From Rotaria socialis (Eukaryota; Rotifera; Eurotatoria; Philodinida; Philodinidae): 64,000 nt of DNA. Location: NCBI GenBank assembly GCA_905331475.1, contig CAJNYU010001708.1, forward strand, positions 1 through 64,000, in the 5' to 3' direction. This document shows, in pieces, positions 45,468 to 58,653 of this stretch. The notes under the pieces were generated by a model. The model did no database searches. It saw nothing but the letters and a program-made list of their open reading frames with translations, and had not been told where the DNA came from. Position 1 is the stretch's first letter; every line of letters starts with the position of its first letter. Made by a program: the position numbers and the translations under genes.

Positions 45468-46598
45468 ATGATCGGTGAGAATTCTATCCATCCACAAATA
45501 TCTGTGTGGAAAAACTCACAACATAACAGTTCTGAGACTAAAGATGCATTCAGTGGACCTAAAGCAAACACAGCTTCATCCACTAGAAGTTTTCATGCAA
45601 AGAACGATCAAGGAATAGGGTGAGTAGATTATCGAGTCTGCTAATGAATGTGTACTTCATTGTCGTCATCTTTCAGTTCGAGATTATTACGGAATGCAAT
45701 GCAGTGTTCTCGAAATATACCAGGATTTCTCGGAGGACTACTGCCTGGTATGCTATTGGGTGGTGTAGCTTTCGCCGTTGTACTTACTTTATATTTAACA
45801 TCAAATCAAGGAACAACAGGTATGAAAAAATACAAGCACTGTATTCGCTTTGTGGGTGTGGCAAGTTGTATTTTCCTAAAAGATTGAATAGATGACTCTG
45901 AAAAGTTACGATAGATAGACTTTCTATGTTGCTTTTATTCATATTCGATGTTGGTAATTGCAGAAGTAACAGCGAGCACCAGCACTGCATCAGTGACAAT
46001 GACAATGACAGCAACAGCAACAGCAACAGCAACAACAACCACTACCATCTCAACGACAACAACTACTAGTGTCACAACAACCTCTACGTCAACAACCACA
46101 AGTTTGGAATGCTCGTCAGCTGGACTTGGTAAGATAACAAGTCGACCGTCAGACAATACAAGTCCATGGACTGGTTATTCATTCAATTATACAGTGACCT
46201 TTCCAGCAACCTTCATTCAATTTTCAATTCAGACAGGATCTTTACGTTGGTATTACTTAGACGATGTATCTGTAGTTGACATGACTGTAGCATCCGGTGA
46301 ATTGCTTAATAATCCTAGTTTTGAAAATTCAACAACAGGTTTGACTGGCTGGACTGTTTTATGCAACTCCACCTGTACTACGGGAAACAATACTGGTGCA
46401 AGGGTAGCAACTGGCGCTAGCTGCTATCTATCGACTGGAAACTGCTACAGTGATAATTGTTTCGGTTCGGGACAAATTAATTTTCTAAGACAATATTTGA
46501 CGTTCAAAGTTGGTCACACATATAGTATTTCATACTATTTAACCGGAGTAGGTGGTATTGCGAATCCAAACCAACAGTTCTACCTTGATATCATGTAG
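45468..46598 (+). CDS. Type II membrane or surface protein with Thr-rich stalk and CBM-like domain, 3 exons
   Basis: Exons are 45468-45619, 45677-45819 and 45964-46598. They join in phase (GG|T, G|AA) across 57- and 144-nt introns, giving 309 residues. Residues 1-60 are polar. A single transmembrane helix lies at about 68-92 (GGLLPGMLLGGVAFAVVLTLYL). A Thr/Ser/Ala/Met-rich stalk follows (about 100-145; a CAACAG/ACAACA repeat in DNA), and would be O-glycosylated. The ectodomain includes LNNPSFENSTTGLTGWT and a Cys-rich CYLSTGNCYSDNCFG part, with a beta-rich pattern like carbohydrate-binding modules (CBM4/9 type). It is therefore probably a cell-surface lectin-like protein. The very short N-terminal exon is easily missed. 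Confidence 0.82.
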
Positions 46599-48261
46599 TA
46601 ACTAGGAATCTTGAGCGAACTATTATGATCGATCAGGCGAAGGAGTTGAAACAGTCAATGTCTTTTACAAGAACTATAATATAAAAATTGTGCACTTTAG
46701 CAAGGGCAGAAAAGCGATTTTTTAAATTTAATTTTTGGAATGAATTTGAATGAACATGTGAGAATAGTTGTTGTTGATTATGATTGATCGGGGTTTGTCT
46801 GGAATAGAATGTATGAAGTTCATTGTAAGCTGGGGTTGGTTTAAGTGACAGGTGTGCACATGTGTTATAGATATGTATTTCAAACGAAGAAGGCAATGAT
46901 AATATAAGCATCAATTTACCTTCCCATTTAAGTATAATGCATAGCCATTTTTATCTTTTCTCTCCATGATTGATTGAATAGAACACTAAGCAGATGCAAC
47001 GTGTTTATGGAGTTATGATCGACGTCAAATATTTATCTAAATTAGTTCAACATATTTATCTGAAACATGACCGGTCTCATGCATTAAACATGCATTCGAA
47101 CATCACAATGAATGTAAGTACCTCATTCAATCGATCAGCATATGAATTTGCATTAAAAACTCTTTTCGAATTCGTCAACATCCTTCTCTAGCATGGGAAA
47201 GAATAAAAGTGTGAAAATAGAGTCATATTAAACTCTACTGTACAATGAATTTTAGTTCAAAATTTGTCTTGGATATTCGACCCTCACCGGTCCATGGTGC
47301 ATGCTATAGAATTAGAGTTCATCACAATATTGACCTAGAACGCCACGCGTGAAGGTAGTATAATAAGAACTAATTTGTACTTCAATTTCTATCGACGTTT
47401 TGGCTCGCTTTATTTTTGTTGCGGTTAGTCACATCATTTTTAACTTTGTTTATTATTCGGAACGTGCATTCCGCTCTTTAGAAATTTTTTTCATTCGATA
47501 AGGCTACTGATCTTCAAGCTTTTTATCTATACAATGATGATGACGACAAAGAACAATTGATTGAGTACAATGTATAACAATGTATTCATTCAACTCCATC
47601 AACGCTTCCAATAAGGATTAGAATGAAACGGTGCAATATTTACATGATTTGGATAGTTAAATCGTAATAGCATGGAAGTGCTCACTTCTCAAACGCAACC
47701 TCAACAAGCAAAGGTTAAATTCTTAAGATACACGAATTAAGGCTAGTTGATGGAGGGTTCTTTCCTTTTTAAATGTTTTAGGGAAAATAACAGTCTCTTC
47801 TTCGGATAACTCCTGACAATGTTTTGTACTAGCTATTGGAATTCTACGTCAAATGTGCTCCGAGATCTATCACTAGTTAAGTGATGACAATCTAGATTTG
47901 ATTAGTAAATATTATATGTTAAAGTGACTATCAAAATCGGTGAACATTTTGCCAAGATCGTGATGCACCAGCAGTAGTGAGAAAGGACGGTGTGATCTGG
48001 TTAGTAATCGATTGTAAGTTCAATGCTATTTTGCAGAGGAAAAATAAGCAATAAATTCGCTGTACGTGCCGTTGAACGACTACTCATTCTTTTACTGTCC
48101 GTCAATATCACACAAGTATCATACTTTAACTTGAATGAATATATGAGAATTTTATTAATTTTTTTGCATTCGTTTGATTTGATCATTTATAATTTTACGT
48201 TCATTAACAGTATTTGCTTATTCGTGGATGCTGATGATAATGAACCAATGTGAACCGTAGA
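46599..48261. other. Non-coding stretch
   Basis: No supported gene. A coding-like word begins at an ATG near 47671 (MEVLTSQTQPQQAK) but has no continuation. ORFs at 46633-46914, 46994-47191 and 48001-48253 lack features. Confidence 0.4.
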
Positions 48262-48950
48262 GATTTGATCAATTTTTTATATCATAGTGGGCTGTTCTGT
48301 TAACAATCTTCTTGCAATAGTAGATTTAAACGCATATGATGGTTTTAGTAGTTTCTGTTTATAAAATGTTTGTAGCTGATTAATATCAGCTCTTAATTGA
48401 CAATCTATAATTTCACCTAAAACAAAAAGTATTCTAATCTAATATTATCAAATATGAGCCTTTCAAGTATAAGGGGAAAACAATCATGAATATCTTTACT
48501 AATTACTACCGTTAATGACTGTTCACTGTTATGTCCTATGATACGAATTGGGTTTGTCGTTGAGACCATAGCATTTTATCTGTCATGGTACCTATACGAA
48601 CTCGAGTCGAAAGAATCTTAATTTGACATTATACATCCTTGTATTCTAAAGCATTAATCAAAACTGTAATTGCCTTAGATTCTCCCAGCATATGTAGAAA
48701 GTGATTCGTACTGTTAGTGCCAATCGATGAAAAATAGCAACTTTTTGGACTGTAATATGTTGATGCCAATTTTTGAAAGAGTAAAGTTGAGACAGTAATA
48801 TATTCCTGTACTGAAAACAATCTATTGATACAATCAGTTTGTGTACTGGTTGTTGATGTAAAGCGTATTTCTGAGTTAATTTTGTGGAACTCGCATATTT
48901 TTTCGAAGAAAATAGGGAGCGTAAGTTTAAAAGCGAGATTTTTACGCCCT
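48262..48950 (-). pseudogene. Decayed gene, minus strand, family not recognised
   Basis: Reading the minus strand from about 48950, one frame stays open through a Phe/Ile/Thr/Ser-rich and then Leu/Tyr-rich segment to TAA near 48629. Past the stop the same frame gives a TRVRIGTMTDKMLW segment, and a second frame gives IRIIGHNSEQSLTV. A GTAATT donor follows that could splice to a TTTTAG acceptor near 48420, giving a final exon that starts GEIIDCQLRADINQLQTFY and ends near 48262 (LLTEQPTMI). Internal stop, frame change and intact exon ends point to a pseudogene. It would be invisible to ORF calling by length alone. Confidence 0.45.
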
Positions 48951-49499
48951 CCCCCTCTCCACTACAGATATTAATGAGCTTAAAATTGTGCTAATTAGGC
49001 TATTTTTGTTTTAAATTACAGACTATACGAAAAAGGAAAGAGCTATCCTTTACAGACCGTAGCAATCAGATAGGGATAGCATCATAGACCTTAGAAACTA
49101 GTCTCTGTAATTGTTAAAGATACCAACTAACATTTAACCCTCCATTTATAATGACGTAATTACAGGATATTGGACACTAAGATAGATTTTTCCTTTGAAT
49201 TATTTTAGTAAGCCTAACCGATATGTGAGTTCCACCCTTTAGCCCGAATGGACTGCGCTAACAAACTTTTTATAAATGAAGCATATTCGAATGTTTTCCG
49301 ACAAATTCGGTCAATCAAAAGCTACTGATTATTCTCATCTACTATGTCTAGTTCAAATATAAGACCGTAGCATCAATCCATACAAATACATAGTGATCTG
49401 CTTTCTTAACTTTTCATTTCCTTTTGAATAGAAAAATATATTTATCATCCACCAAATTTTCTCGGAAGAAAGTTTATTGAGAAAAAAAAACTAATATTT
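48951..49499. other. Non-coding stretch
   Basis: No gene supported. A short GGGAGCGTAA / TTACGCCCTCCC inverted pair occurs at its edge (about 48916-48956). Confidence 0.4.
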
Positions 49500-51822
49500 T
49501 TATTTCCAAACAATTATTCGATTGTTTTCTATATGAACATTATAAAAGGACGAGTATTGACTTGGTTTAATGATGTGAGTGAAATCATAATTTGTCTTGA
49601 AACTATAATAATGAAGACTGATTAAATTTGGCAAACGAGTAAAACTTTGTTCTATTGTTCGTTCTATACGTAAAATTTCATTGCTAGCCGCTTCGTTGAA
49701 AAGAAAGATGAATAAGAACTGTAGCGATGGAAAGTAAGTTTCATCCAAAAAATCGATACTCGCATCAATCCAACTGAAAACATTCAGACGAACGAGTGTA
49801 GACGATTGAAATGTAGCCAAAGCTGTTAATTGATCGATGCCACCCAATAACTCTATCACACGAAGTTTTGGTAAAAATGGTAACATGCGTGAAAAAAGTC
49901 CTCCTGCTGTTGTTACACAAGTCGCAAGAAACCCACAATGCATAAGTGGCTGAGAAGTGCCTTGAAATGGAGGTGGGGTAATTGAACGCGGCCAGTGTAT
50001 TATGAGACGTTGAATCTGAAATACTCAATAAATTTATTATTTCATACTTATCGATTTTTTTTCGCATTAAAAGTAGTGTATTGGTCTTCTTAGAAAAAAT
50101 GGTCTGTTTTAATAATAATCCAAATACTTACTTTTGGAAAACATCGAGACAAACGAGCAAATTCACCAATATCACTTTCATTTTCAGCAGACACAATTGA
50201 ACATTTTTTTATAGAATGATCAATTTTGATAGAATCTATTAGATCATAAACTTGCAGAAGATATGGATAATTTTTCACCCACGGAAGTGTGTAAAGGTGT
50301 GATTCCTTTAGCAATGGATCAAAACACCATTGGGTTCTTGGCCAAAAAGAACTCTTCCACCTAAAACAAATAGCATAGTTATTGTTGGTTCTAATCATTG
50401 ATAACTGTTTTCTACAGTGTCGATGCACTAATTTAAAGTTCCCGATAAAATCAACAGTCTTAAGACAGCGAGGATTCATTTTGGGGAACGTGCCAAAATA
50501 AATCCTCACAATACCATTACAAGTCAAGTGCTCGAAAGAAAAGATAAACGGTACTGTCTACTTCTGACTTTTACCTGCTTTCATTTGGTTTTTCATCACA
50601 ATCATGTATGCAAAGCCGAAAAGATATGTTTATTAATTCTTTAAGCGATTGTAAAGCGGTCGATAGATAATCTGCTGCTGACGAGTTCCAGTTTTCGTCG
50701 TCGTCTATTTCGGTGTATCGATGAACATTATGAGGTGGTGGTGCTGATCTGATAAAATAATCAAACGATAACGTACGTAGTCGAATCATCGATCGCACGA
50801 GACGTACAAATATTGACCATGGAATAAAATTTATTCTACTGATAAATGTAAAAGTTTCAATATTACTTAACATGTTCATATCAGTAGATTTTATCATTTG
50901 TAATAATCGTAGACGTTCTGCTTCATCAACAGAAAAATTCTCAAACATATATAATTTGAGATGCTTCAATTGAGGTATATGTACAATAAACACTAGCAAA
51001 TCAGACAATTGATATAGAGGAACGGAAAAAGTTGATAATATATAAGGATCAAGAGGGAATGCCATTTGTGTTGGAAGAGAACTATCACACATGAATGATT
51101 GAAGACGATGCAAATATTTCTCAAACACACGTTTAATGTTTGTATCATTGACATCGCTTAAACATAAACGATTCAATTGAGTTGCTTGTTCAAGAACATA
51201 TGCGAGATCGTCGCCCTTAACAAAAAAAATATGATTACCGGCGATATACGTCGGATATTAATATTAAAAACAATTTTCCAATTTTTCATTCTACTCGAGA
51301 AAATTCATAATGATCTTTGAAAGGTTTGAAAAATTAATATAGATGAAAAGTGTGCCCTTTGCTTTACGTGTAACTTCACTTGTGATAATGTGTCCGTTAT
51401 ACAAAACGACTGTGCTCGATAAATTTTAGCGACTTTTGAAATGGACATAGATGAATCAAACATACCTTTAAGGATTTTAAATGTAATGAAGTTATATTAG
51501 AAAAGACAGTAGATGGTAAGTCATAAACAATACGACTGCCAACAAAATCAGCATTTATCTTCAATGATTGCATATGACATGATATATATGGAAGTACATT
51601 GGTGCACAAATAACGAAATATGTTGGATTTCATAAATGTTGATAGATGATGAATATCAACTGAATATCGACATTCACGAAGTAAATTATTACAACGAAGT
51701 TTATTATCAGAATCGAAAAATGAATATAAGTTTTCTATAGATGTCAAATATGACATAATTTCGAGTAAAACAAGATCGGGTAACGCGATGAAACCAGACA
51801 TATTCGCTTCTTTATCGTACAT
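49500..51822 (-). CDS. F-box protein with degenerate LRR-type C-terminus, 4 exons
   Basis: Exons in order are 51822-51466, 51215-50575, 50360-50132 and 50015-49500, joined in phase; total 580 residues from the ATG at 51822 (an alternative ATG is at 51801). Residues about 11-27 (FIALPDLVLLEIMSYL) form an F-box, which binds Skp1 in SCF ubiquitin ligases. The rest consists of many Leu-rich strand-helix units (for example LKHLKLYMFENF, LRTLSFDYFI, LRVIELLGG, LVRLNVFSW, LPNLISLHYY), consistent with irregular leucine-rich repeats for substrate recognition. Such F-box/LRR-like genes are numerous in rotifers. Introns range from 116 to 250 nt, longer than in the other genes here. The target is unknown. 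Confidence 0.87.
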
Positions 51823-51831
51823 GTCGCGCAA

Positions 51832-53126
51832 AACATATAACTTTATTTATTGACCGTTCCCCATTGTAATAGACACTCGCGAGGACGTTTATTGTTTTAA
51901 TAATAGCCAATCAAACGTCCTTTTTCCGACAATAATATTTTTGTATATATAAATGATTTATTTGTAGCCACATTTATTACTTACTGCTGCTTCAACCGTT
52001 GGGTCTGAAAAAGTTTTGAATTTGTCAATAATTGTTCGGAACGTTAATAAGTTATTTTCTGTTCACTAAATGGCTCTTTTTTCGTTGGAAAAAGTTCTCT
52101 CCATTAGACGAAACAGTCGTACTGTTCTAATTTTCTTTTTTCAATAGGAGAAAAGTATTTTTCTAAGAAGTTTTCGAAATTAGGATTGATTTTTTTCGTA
52201 CAGTACATATTGACTTCGAAATGATAGATGCATTTAACTAAATTGCAGTAATAGGTTTATATCGATGAAGAAAATGGAACTCAACAATATCAGCAAGCCA
52301 CTCTTAGCACTTTTCCAGCATAATTTAGTACATAGGCATTGCGCTTATCTCTTCAACAATTTGTATTTTCTGTGTTTTATAATGATTGATATTTTTAATA
52401 CACATAAATAAATGTATAAAATTGACGTTGTTTTGTCGAAGCTAAGGGCAATATGTATACAGAAGCATGTCTGTTTTATCAGATTGAAATAAATTTTGTT
52501 TAAAAAGAATCTTTACTTTTTACAGATATATTAGTCTTGATTCAGTAATTTCAAGAAGACAATGTTTTAGTCTGATTTATTTTATCACACAAATAAATCT
52601 TTTTTGTTATAATAAGAAGTCGGCCTTATCTTTCAACCATACGTCGCTTCTGTTGTAAGGTTATTTTGTCAGTACCTTATCTGCAGTTTACGCTTTCACT
52701 TGAATTATATCAACAATGACGGAGATCGCTAACAATTTTTCATTCTTTCTTATTTGAAACAATATCATTAAAACAGCACTTGTAATATTTGATATTTTAA
52801 AACAATTGTTTCAATTGAGATTCAAATAAAAACCGATTCGACATAAAAACAAAACTAATTTTCTTATCTATTTAGGCAAATCAAATGTAATATTTTATCG
52901 TAATGCTGTTCCAATGATTCAAGCTTTCGTCTTGAATGTGTTAGCGCATGCATTATGAAACCCTACAAGTAAAACATTGTGTATTTTCATTTTTATGATC
53001 ATTAGAATCAACAAATGTTATATTTCTTGCCATTATATGAAACAAAATGGTGAAATACATAAATTATTTTAGTGTAATTAGATTGTTTTTAGTCCGATGG
53101 CTTTTTGCTGTTGTATAAAACAAAGT
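51832..53126. other. Non-coding stretch
   Basis: AT-rich and without any ORF. It includes the upstream region of the F-box gene. Confidence 0.5.
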
Positions 53127-53492
53127 TCAGCTTCGATTTTGTCCATATCTATTTAATTCTGCACCGAATGTATTAATTTGGGATTGAATCGTGTTCATTT
53201 CTGATTGTGCCCAGTCTGCACGCTCCCTGTGATAATCCGCGACATAAGCATTTTCGGTGCTTAAAAACAATGACCGGTGATGATTGTATTCATTTTGTAG
53301 CTCAGCCAATCTGTTTTGTAATGGAATGAGCTAGAATGAATGAATAGTTGGAGATAGATTCATCATATATTTCCTAGAAATCTTCTGTTTTCTGCTTTTT
53401 TAATTTTTTGTCCTTCATTAGCTGATTTTCCTATTTCACGGATATTTTCTTTGAATGTAGAAACGATTGAAACTATGGATATTGTCTAGAAC
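53127..53492 (-). pseudogene. Remnant of a coiled-coil protein, minus strand
   Basis: A final exon from an ATTCTAG acceptor (about 53334) encodes LIPLQNRLAELQNEYNHH followed by a heptad-like Gln/Glu/Asn-rich helix, ending at a TGA near 53127. About 60 bp upstream, a second coding-like block (about 53492-53390) encodes STFKENIREIGKSANEGQKIKKAENRR in one frame, but no GT donor connects the two. I therefore read it as a decayed gene or one with an unusual splice. No family assigned. Confidence 0.4.
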
Positions 53493-55333
53493 CCTAAAAT
53501 AGATTCAGCGATTTCGCCGTATTTCAATATCCTTTCGAATTATAAGTTTTTGTTGTATCAATATTTGCATTTAAAAATAAATCGATAGACATTAAATAAG
53601 ACAATTTTCTAATAAAAAAATGTACCACTTGTTTTATGTGAACTCGAACGTTAGACTATTTTAAATAAAATATGAAAGTGTCAAGTAACAAAGTAATTTA
53701 AAAGAACACGGACCGCTTCCCGTAGCTCCCAAGAGTGACTTTATATGAAACCAATCGAAACTCATAAGAAAAAGAACGCGCCCATGTTTGATGGAAGTAT
53801 GCACAAAGGGTATTATAAATCAGATAGATCTATCATGCTGTAGAGACGGAGGAAAAATTACAATTTTTTTCTACAATCTAATTGTAGAAAAAACAAAGAA
53901 AGTTGAACTCTTTTTTTGATTTAATGAAGAGCATCTTCTAGTTTTCTCAGATTTGTTCTGTATAAAATGCAGCTTTTCAGTTCTTAATATATGTTCACTA
54001 AATACAGAGAGAGGGCACTTAAATCGATCGAATTACTACAATTGCCCAACAAGAAAATATGCAAAATTTTGGTTCGCAAAAGCGGATCATCTGGAGATTC
54101 TATGAGCGTTGATAAAGACGAAGAATTCTATAATTTTTCTTTTTTGAAAGAAAACCCTATAGTTTGAAAATCGTGAGTCTAGATAGTAGCATTTTTCTCT
54201 AACTGAAAATCAACTCGATGCGTTCAAAGCAGAGACCAATGTTTTCTGCTAACTTCATTAAAATCAATCATATCGATTAAGCGTAAATCAGCATTCAATT
54301 AACTGATAGTCTTTTAATCATTAGAAGACAAATAATAAAGAAGTCTTATCTCTATTTCAAATTGTTGCACATGAGACAGGATGCATTCTCTTCGAAAAAA
54401 ATAAATGATCAACTCGTATTTCTATGAACAGGTTATTTATGTTTTAACATCAATATGTCTTTTTCAAGACTCTTTTACTTCTTAAATGATGTGCAAGCTC
54501 TCATTTATAGTTTAACTATATAAACAGATGATGACATTAGTGATGATCACATAGTTTAGACGATATCAATACAGTCACCAATGATAAAAATAATATATAA
54601 AAGCTTATATGAACGAATAATAAGATGATAATCTGATAGTGAAACACGAAAGTATGATAGAAATTGGTATAAATGACAAGAGCTGATCATATCATTGCTG
54701 AGAGATAGCTAAAGCCAAGATAGAAATACGAGAGAAGAAGAGTGATTACTGTTATCTTTCTTCTTCGTCATATATTCTACTATTACCAAAAAATCTGATA
54801 GGATCATCTCTTATCATAATTTCATATCACTGATTATATATTTACTTTTTCCATCTCTATTCGTAGTGACGTCATTGGTGTCTAAAGATCAGCAAAATCT
54901 TTTGATACAAGGAAAAGTAAATAAATGAAAACAAAATATGAATTTCAAAGGCATGAAAGTTAATGTTTTTAGAAAACCAGTACTATATATATCGATTTTT
55001 AAACAGTGCAGAAAACACAAATGTTTTTCATACGCTGCTATTTATTGACAGCTCTTCTGCTATTCTTGCTTAAATTTATGATGTTTTTATGAAACATGTG
55101 TGCGAAATTTTAGTTGGAGCACATATTGTGCTTGAACTCATACTTAAATGTCATCACTAGCAACACATGGAATAGCATGCTCAACAAACCACAAGTTATT
55201 TTGGCGAGTGTTGACAATTCCAGAAAGAAAATTATCAAGATTCTTTATTTTTACGTTAAAGCTAAAAATATCAATTATAAATTGGGACAAACAGAATTTG
55301 AGGCACGAATTAGTTAGCCCAGTGGGACTATGA
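53493..55333. other. Non-coding stretch
   Basis: AT-rich, no gene supported. ORFs at 55114-55317 and 55148-55333 overlap the permease end or are chance. Confidence 0.5.
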
Positions 55334-56994
55334 TTAGTTAATGGCTTCGACAAGGCCATAGATAATAAAAAGTCCAATCAAACTTAAAATAAGAGTTGTT
55401 ACAAAGCCATATTTCAAATAAGTCCAAAAGTCAAATTTGTACTGTAGTGAACTTGTCAATGCTTTTTGCGCAACAATCAAATTGGCCACACTACCGAATA
55501 ATGTTAGATTACCTGCAACGGTTGTGAGAAAGGCGAGATAGAGTACGAGATTGAGATGATTGCCGTCAGGTTGAATCTGTTCAAGGATAAGTATTGTCAA
55601 GGGAACGTTTGAAAATATGTTGCTACCGATAAGGATAAAAGCATATAGAAGAAACAGTGAGGGTATGTGTTGGAAGGAAGCTGTATCGAGATTGAGTGCC
55701 GCCCTAAAGAGACAAAGCGGTAAAATTCAAAAGCGAAAAAGATAAATTTACCAGATTCTACTCGGAATACCAGTTGAGTTAAGTCCATCTAACCAGACAA
55801 ATATACCGAAAAAGAGAATAAGAATATTCCAATCGATCCGTTGAAGAATCACTGTGGGCGATCGATGGTTCACAAAAGCATCGGCAAGAAATAGAACAAT
55901 AGCTGCACCAACTGGAATCAAACCTGGAAGGATAGAGTAGATGTATATAAAACAGAATCTTATGGCAAACACATACCAATATCGAAACGAACTTTTTCAT
56001 TCGATGCAAAGAGCAATGCGATGATGATGATGATGACGATGAATAGAATGGACTTGAACAGTCGCGAATTAGACGGCTGATAATCATTTTGAGGTTTAAT
56101 CGATACAGCTTGTTCCAGATTGAGTAGACTCGACGTCTCACGAGTTGTTTTATTTGGCAGAGGTGATAAGTGCTGCTGGTTGATACTATCAAGTTCCTTT
56201 TTAGGCAAGTTCGATGACGATCGATTACTGATGCGCAGAGCAAATTGATGATGAAGGAGGAGAAAAGCAAAATTCAGCAACGACACCACAAAAACAGGAA
56301 GCCACAAGTAGATTACACATGTTTTCAATTCAAGACGACTATGCTGATTGGCAAATGCATTGGACTTAGATGCAATGAGTGCCATTTGAGGATTACCAAA
56401 AATAGTCAATGCGCTTCCTATGTATCGTAAATGTAGCACGATCAAAACTAAAAGTTCGACTCATTTTAACTTACCAATATTAGCCTGGGTAGCAATAGCC
56501 AATAGTAATGTTTTCAATTCCCTTACATCTCGTTTCTGTTCTATCCATTTTTTAAGTAATAGCGGCGTGAGTAAAATACATGTAACATCGTTAGTAAAAA
56601 GAGAAGCAAGCAGAGAACTGGTCACGCTCACACGTAAAAGCCACTGAACAAAAGGAAGTCGAAGAGGAAATAATCTATCCAATAAATGATCGATTAATTG
56701 CTCTCGTTCAAAATAGGATGATATGACCATCATACCCCATCGAAGAAAAGTTGTTTTCAAATTATTCGTATTGCCAATGACCGTATATACACGAGAGGAA
56801 TCAATGACCGTACAAATAACCATGAGTAAAGCACCAACAAGTACGGCGCCTGTACTACCGAGTGGGTACCGATGAATATGAAAGACGACGAATGGTAATG
56901 TAAGGACGAAGGTGGTACATCCGAGTACTACCTGATAGATATGAGGTAAATGAGCATTGCTCGTAATGTTAGTGATGTTTACCCAGTTCTCCAT
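55334..56994 (-). CDS. ArsB/NhaD-type ion transporter (SLC13-like permease), 4 exons
   Basis: Exons 56994-56475, 56417-55977, 55923-55752 and 55703-55334 join in phase across introns of 57, 53 and 48 nt, giving 500 residues. About ten membrane helices are present. Diagnostic blocks of the ion transporter superfamily appear twice: GAVLVGALLMVI with SLFTNDVTCILLTPLLL and GSALTIFGNPQMALIA in the N-half, and DWNILILFFGIFVWLDGL with SNIFSNVPLTILI and NLTLFGSVANLIVA in the C-half. The family exports arsenite or exchanges sodium, citrate or other anions; the substrate cannot be read from sequence. A polar loop between the halves (about residues 240-290) carries Ser, Gln and Asn. Animals have the related OCA2 protein, but this short form looks closer to bacterial members. 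Confidence 0.9.
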
Positions 56995-58192
56995 TTACCT
57001 ACGGAATCGAAAGTGAATTAGTTAAATCACTGAAAATGGGATAGCATAGAAATGGCAACCCTGCTCGGCAGCGCTATGATATCTTCTCTATCTAATCACA
57101 TTCTAAGTACTGTTTTCACTATTATTGTATCATATTCCATATACTAATCTCGAGAAATAAAACCCCAGTCACACAAAAAGAGGAATCGAACCACAATGGA
57201 AAATGATACTCATCTTGAAAGTGTTTGTCACCGTTTGTTTTGAAGCAGTTTGTGGGTAATCATTCTACGCAATTTCTAATTATAACATGCGACATATCAC
57301 CTTATTATCTCGAATTGAATAATCTCGTCTGATTTTTCTAACAAATATCAATATACTTGCATTCACTGGTGCAAAATAATCCTCCAAAATGCGAGTGAGC
57401 ATTAAGGAACTCATAGTTTCAACGTACCTATTTTGTGTATATTTGCAAAACAGTTAGATCTCAAAAACACGTGAAGATTAGTGATACTGGAAGCAAACGA
57501 GAGAATGAAACAGAAAAGCATGGTGTATCGAGAGCTATTATAATTCATTGTTCTTATTCTATTTTCGTCAAGGCCATCGCTGTTCCTTGTCGCGTAGATT
57601 CTTTCTTCAGTATAGAACAAAATGAGAGAGACAGAGAGAAGATACACGCTGCAAAGAATTTGATCAGCTCTTATCTCCTGTATAATAACTGTATAAAATT
57701 GTGCGATAACAGTTGTGATGTGAATAGAAGCTTGCTCTCTTCAGCTTCTTTACATAATAAATTGTGTCTCTTCTCTGGCGACCTAGTTGTTACACAAGTA
57801 GCGTAAGTTTGGTTTTGGATGTAAGTAAGCACAAGGTTCACATCTTAGATGGTGTGGGTGTCATTTGCAATGAAATCGGTAGTGCTGTGTACGAAAAGTA
57901 GGATTGAAGCTTGCGCTTAAAGATTTGAGTCAAACACTCGCAATATTTCGCAGAGCTCCTCCATTATCTCATCATTGTAACAAAATATACTAAAGGCATG
58001 ATGCAATATACAAACTTGATACTATTGAAAAAATTGTTGAAAGCAGACCAACTCTCTTTTTTTATGAAAATGAATTCTTCAGATATCTTTATTGATGCGC
58101 TTCCTGTTATGAATGCGTATGAACAGAATGGGGCGAAGATTCACGCCCATGTTCACACTCAGATCCTAAGATATATATATATTCAGTTAAAC
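56995..58192. other. Non-coding stretch
   Basis: ORFs at 57435-57806 and 57411-57647 overlap on opposite strands and have no motif. One TGTGGGTGT word lies at 57854. No gene supported. Confidence 0.4.
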
Positions 58193-58366
58193 GGTATATA
58201 GTAGTGGCGTCACGATTTTTTTTATCTGGGAGGGGGGGGGGCTGAGGCGGGCTCAAAGAGCATTCTGGAGAGGCTTAACTTCTTAATTAGTGAGAGCTTC
58301 ACATTTTTCTGTAGGGCTCAGATCCCTCTAGCACCACCCCATGGCGCCGCCACCGCTAGGTATATT
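58193..58366. mobile_element. 158-bp hAT-like MITE
   Basis: The element runs 58201-58358, with end TAGTGGCGTCACG on the left and the inverted TAGCGGTGGCGGCGCC on the right. It is flanked by GGTATATA (58193-58200) and GGTATATT (58359-58366), a 7-of-8 target duplication. It contains a G run and GGCGGGCTC, as in the 36652 element, so the two belong to one family. Confidence 0.82.
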
Positions 58367-58653
58367 TTTAGCTTATTTAGTTTGAAATTATGATGATAAA
58401 TGCTTTGACCGTTGTATTAATACTGTGATACAGTACTCTGCAATATCAATAGATCAAGCGGTCTAAGACTTCAAGATTTCCATAGGTTTTATCAGAATTC
58501 ACTTATTCAATCGCTATGATTTCTACTGAGTTATTCAATTAAACACATCATACACTAGCATAGTAAAAATGGCATGTTAATTACAATGAATTTAACCAAA
58601 ATTATTTATTCTTTCGATTTTATTTGAAGATTAACATAAACTATCGCAATCTT
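58367..58653. other. Intergenic stretch
   Basis: AT-rich; 3' flank of the ADP-ribosyltransferase gene. Confidence 0.5.

Noticed and set aside
45784-46156. Minus ORFs with Leu or Val runs
   Set aside because: Antisense translation of the Thr-rich microsatellite in the surface-protein gene.
57411-57806. Overlapping ORFs near 57.5 kb
   Set aside because: Opposite-strand pair with no motif or splice context; probably chance.
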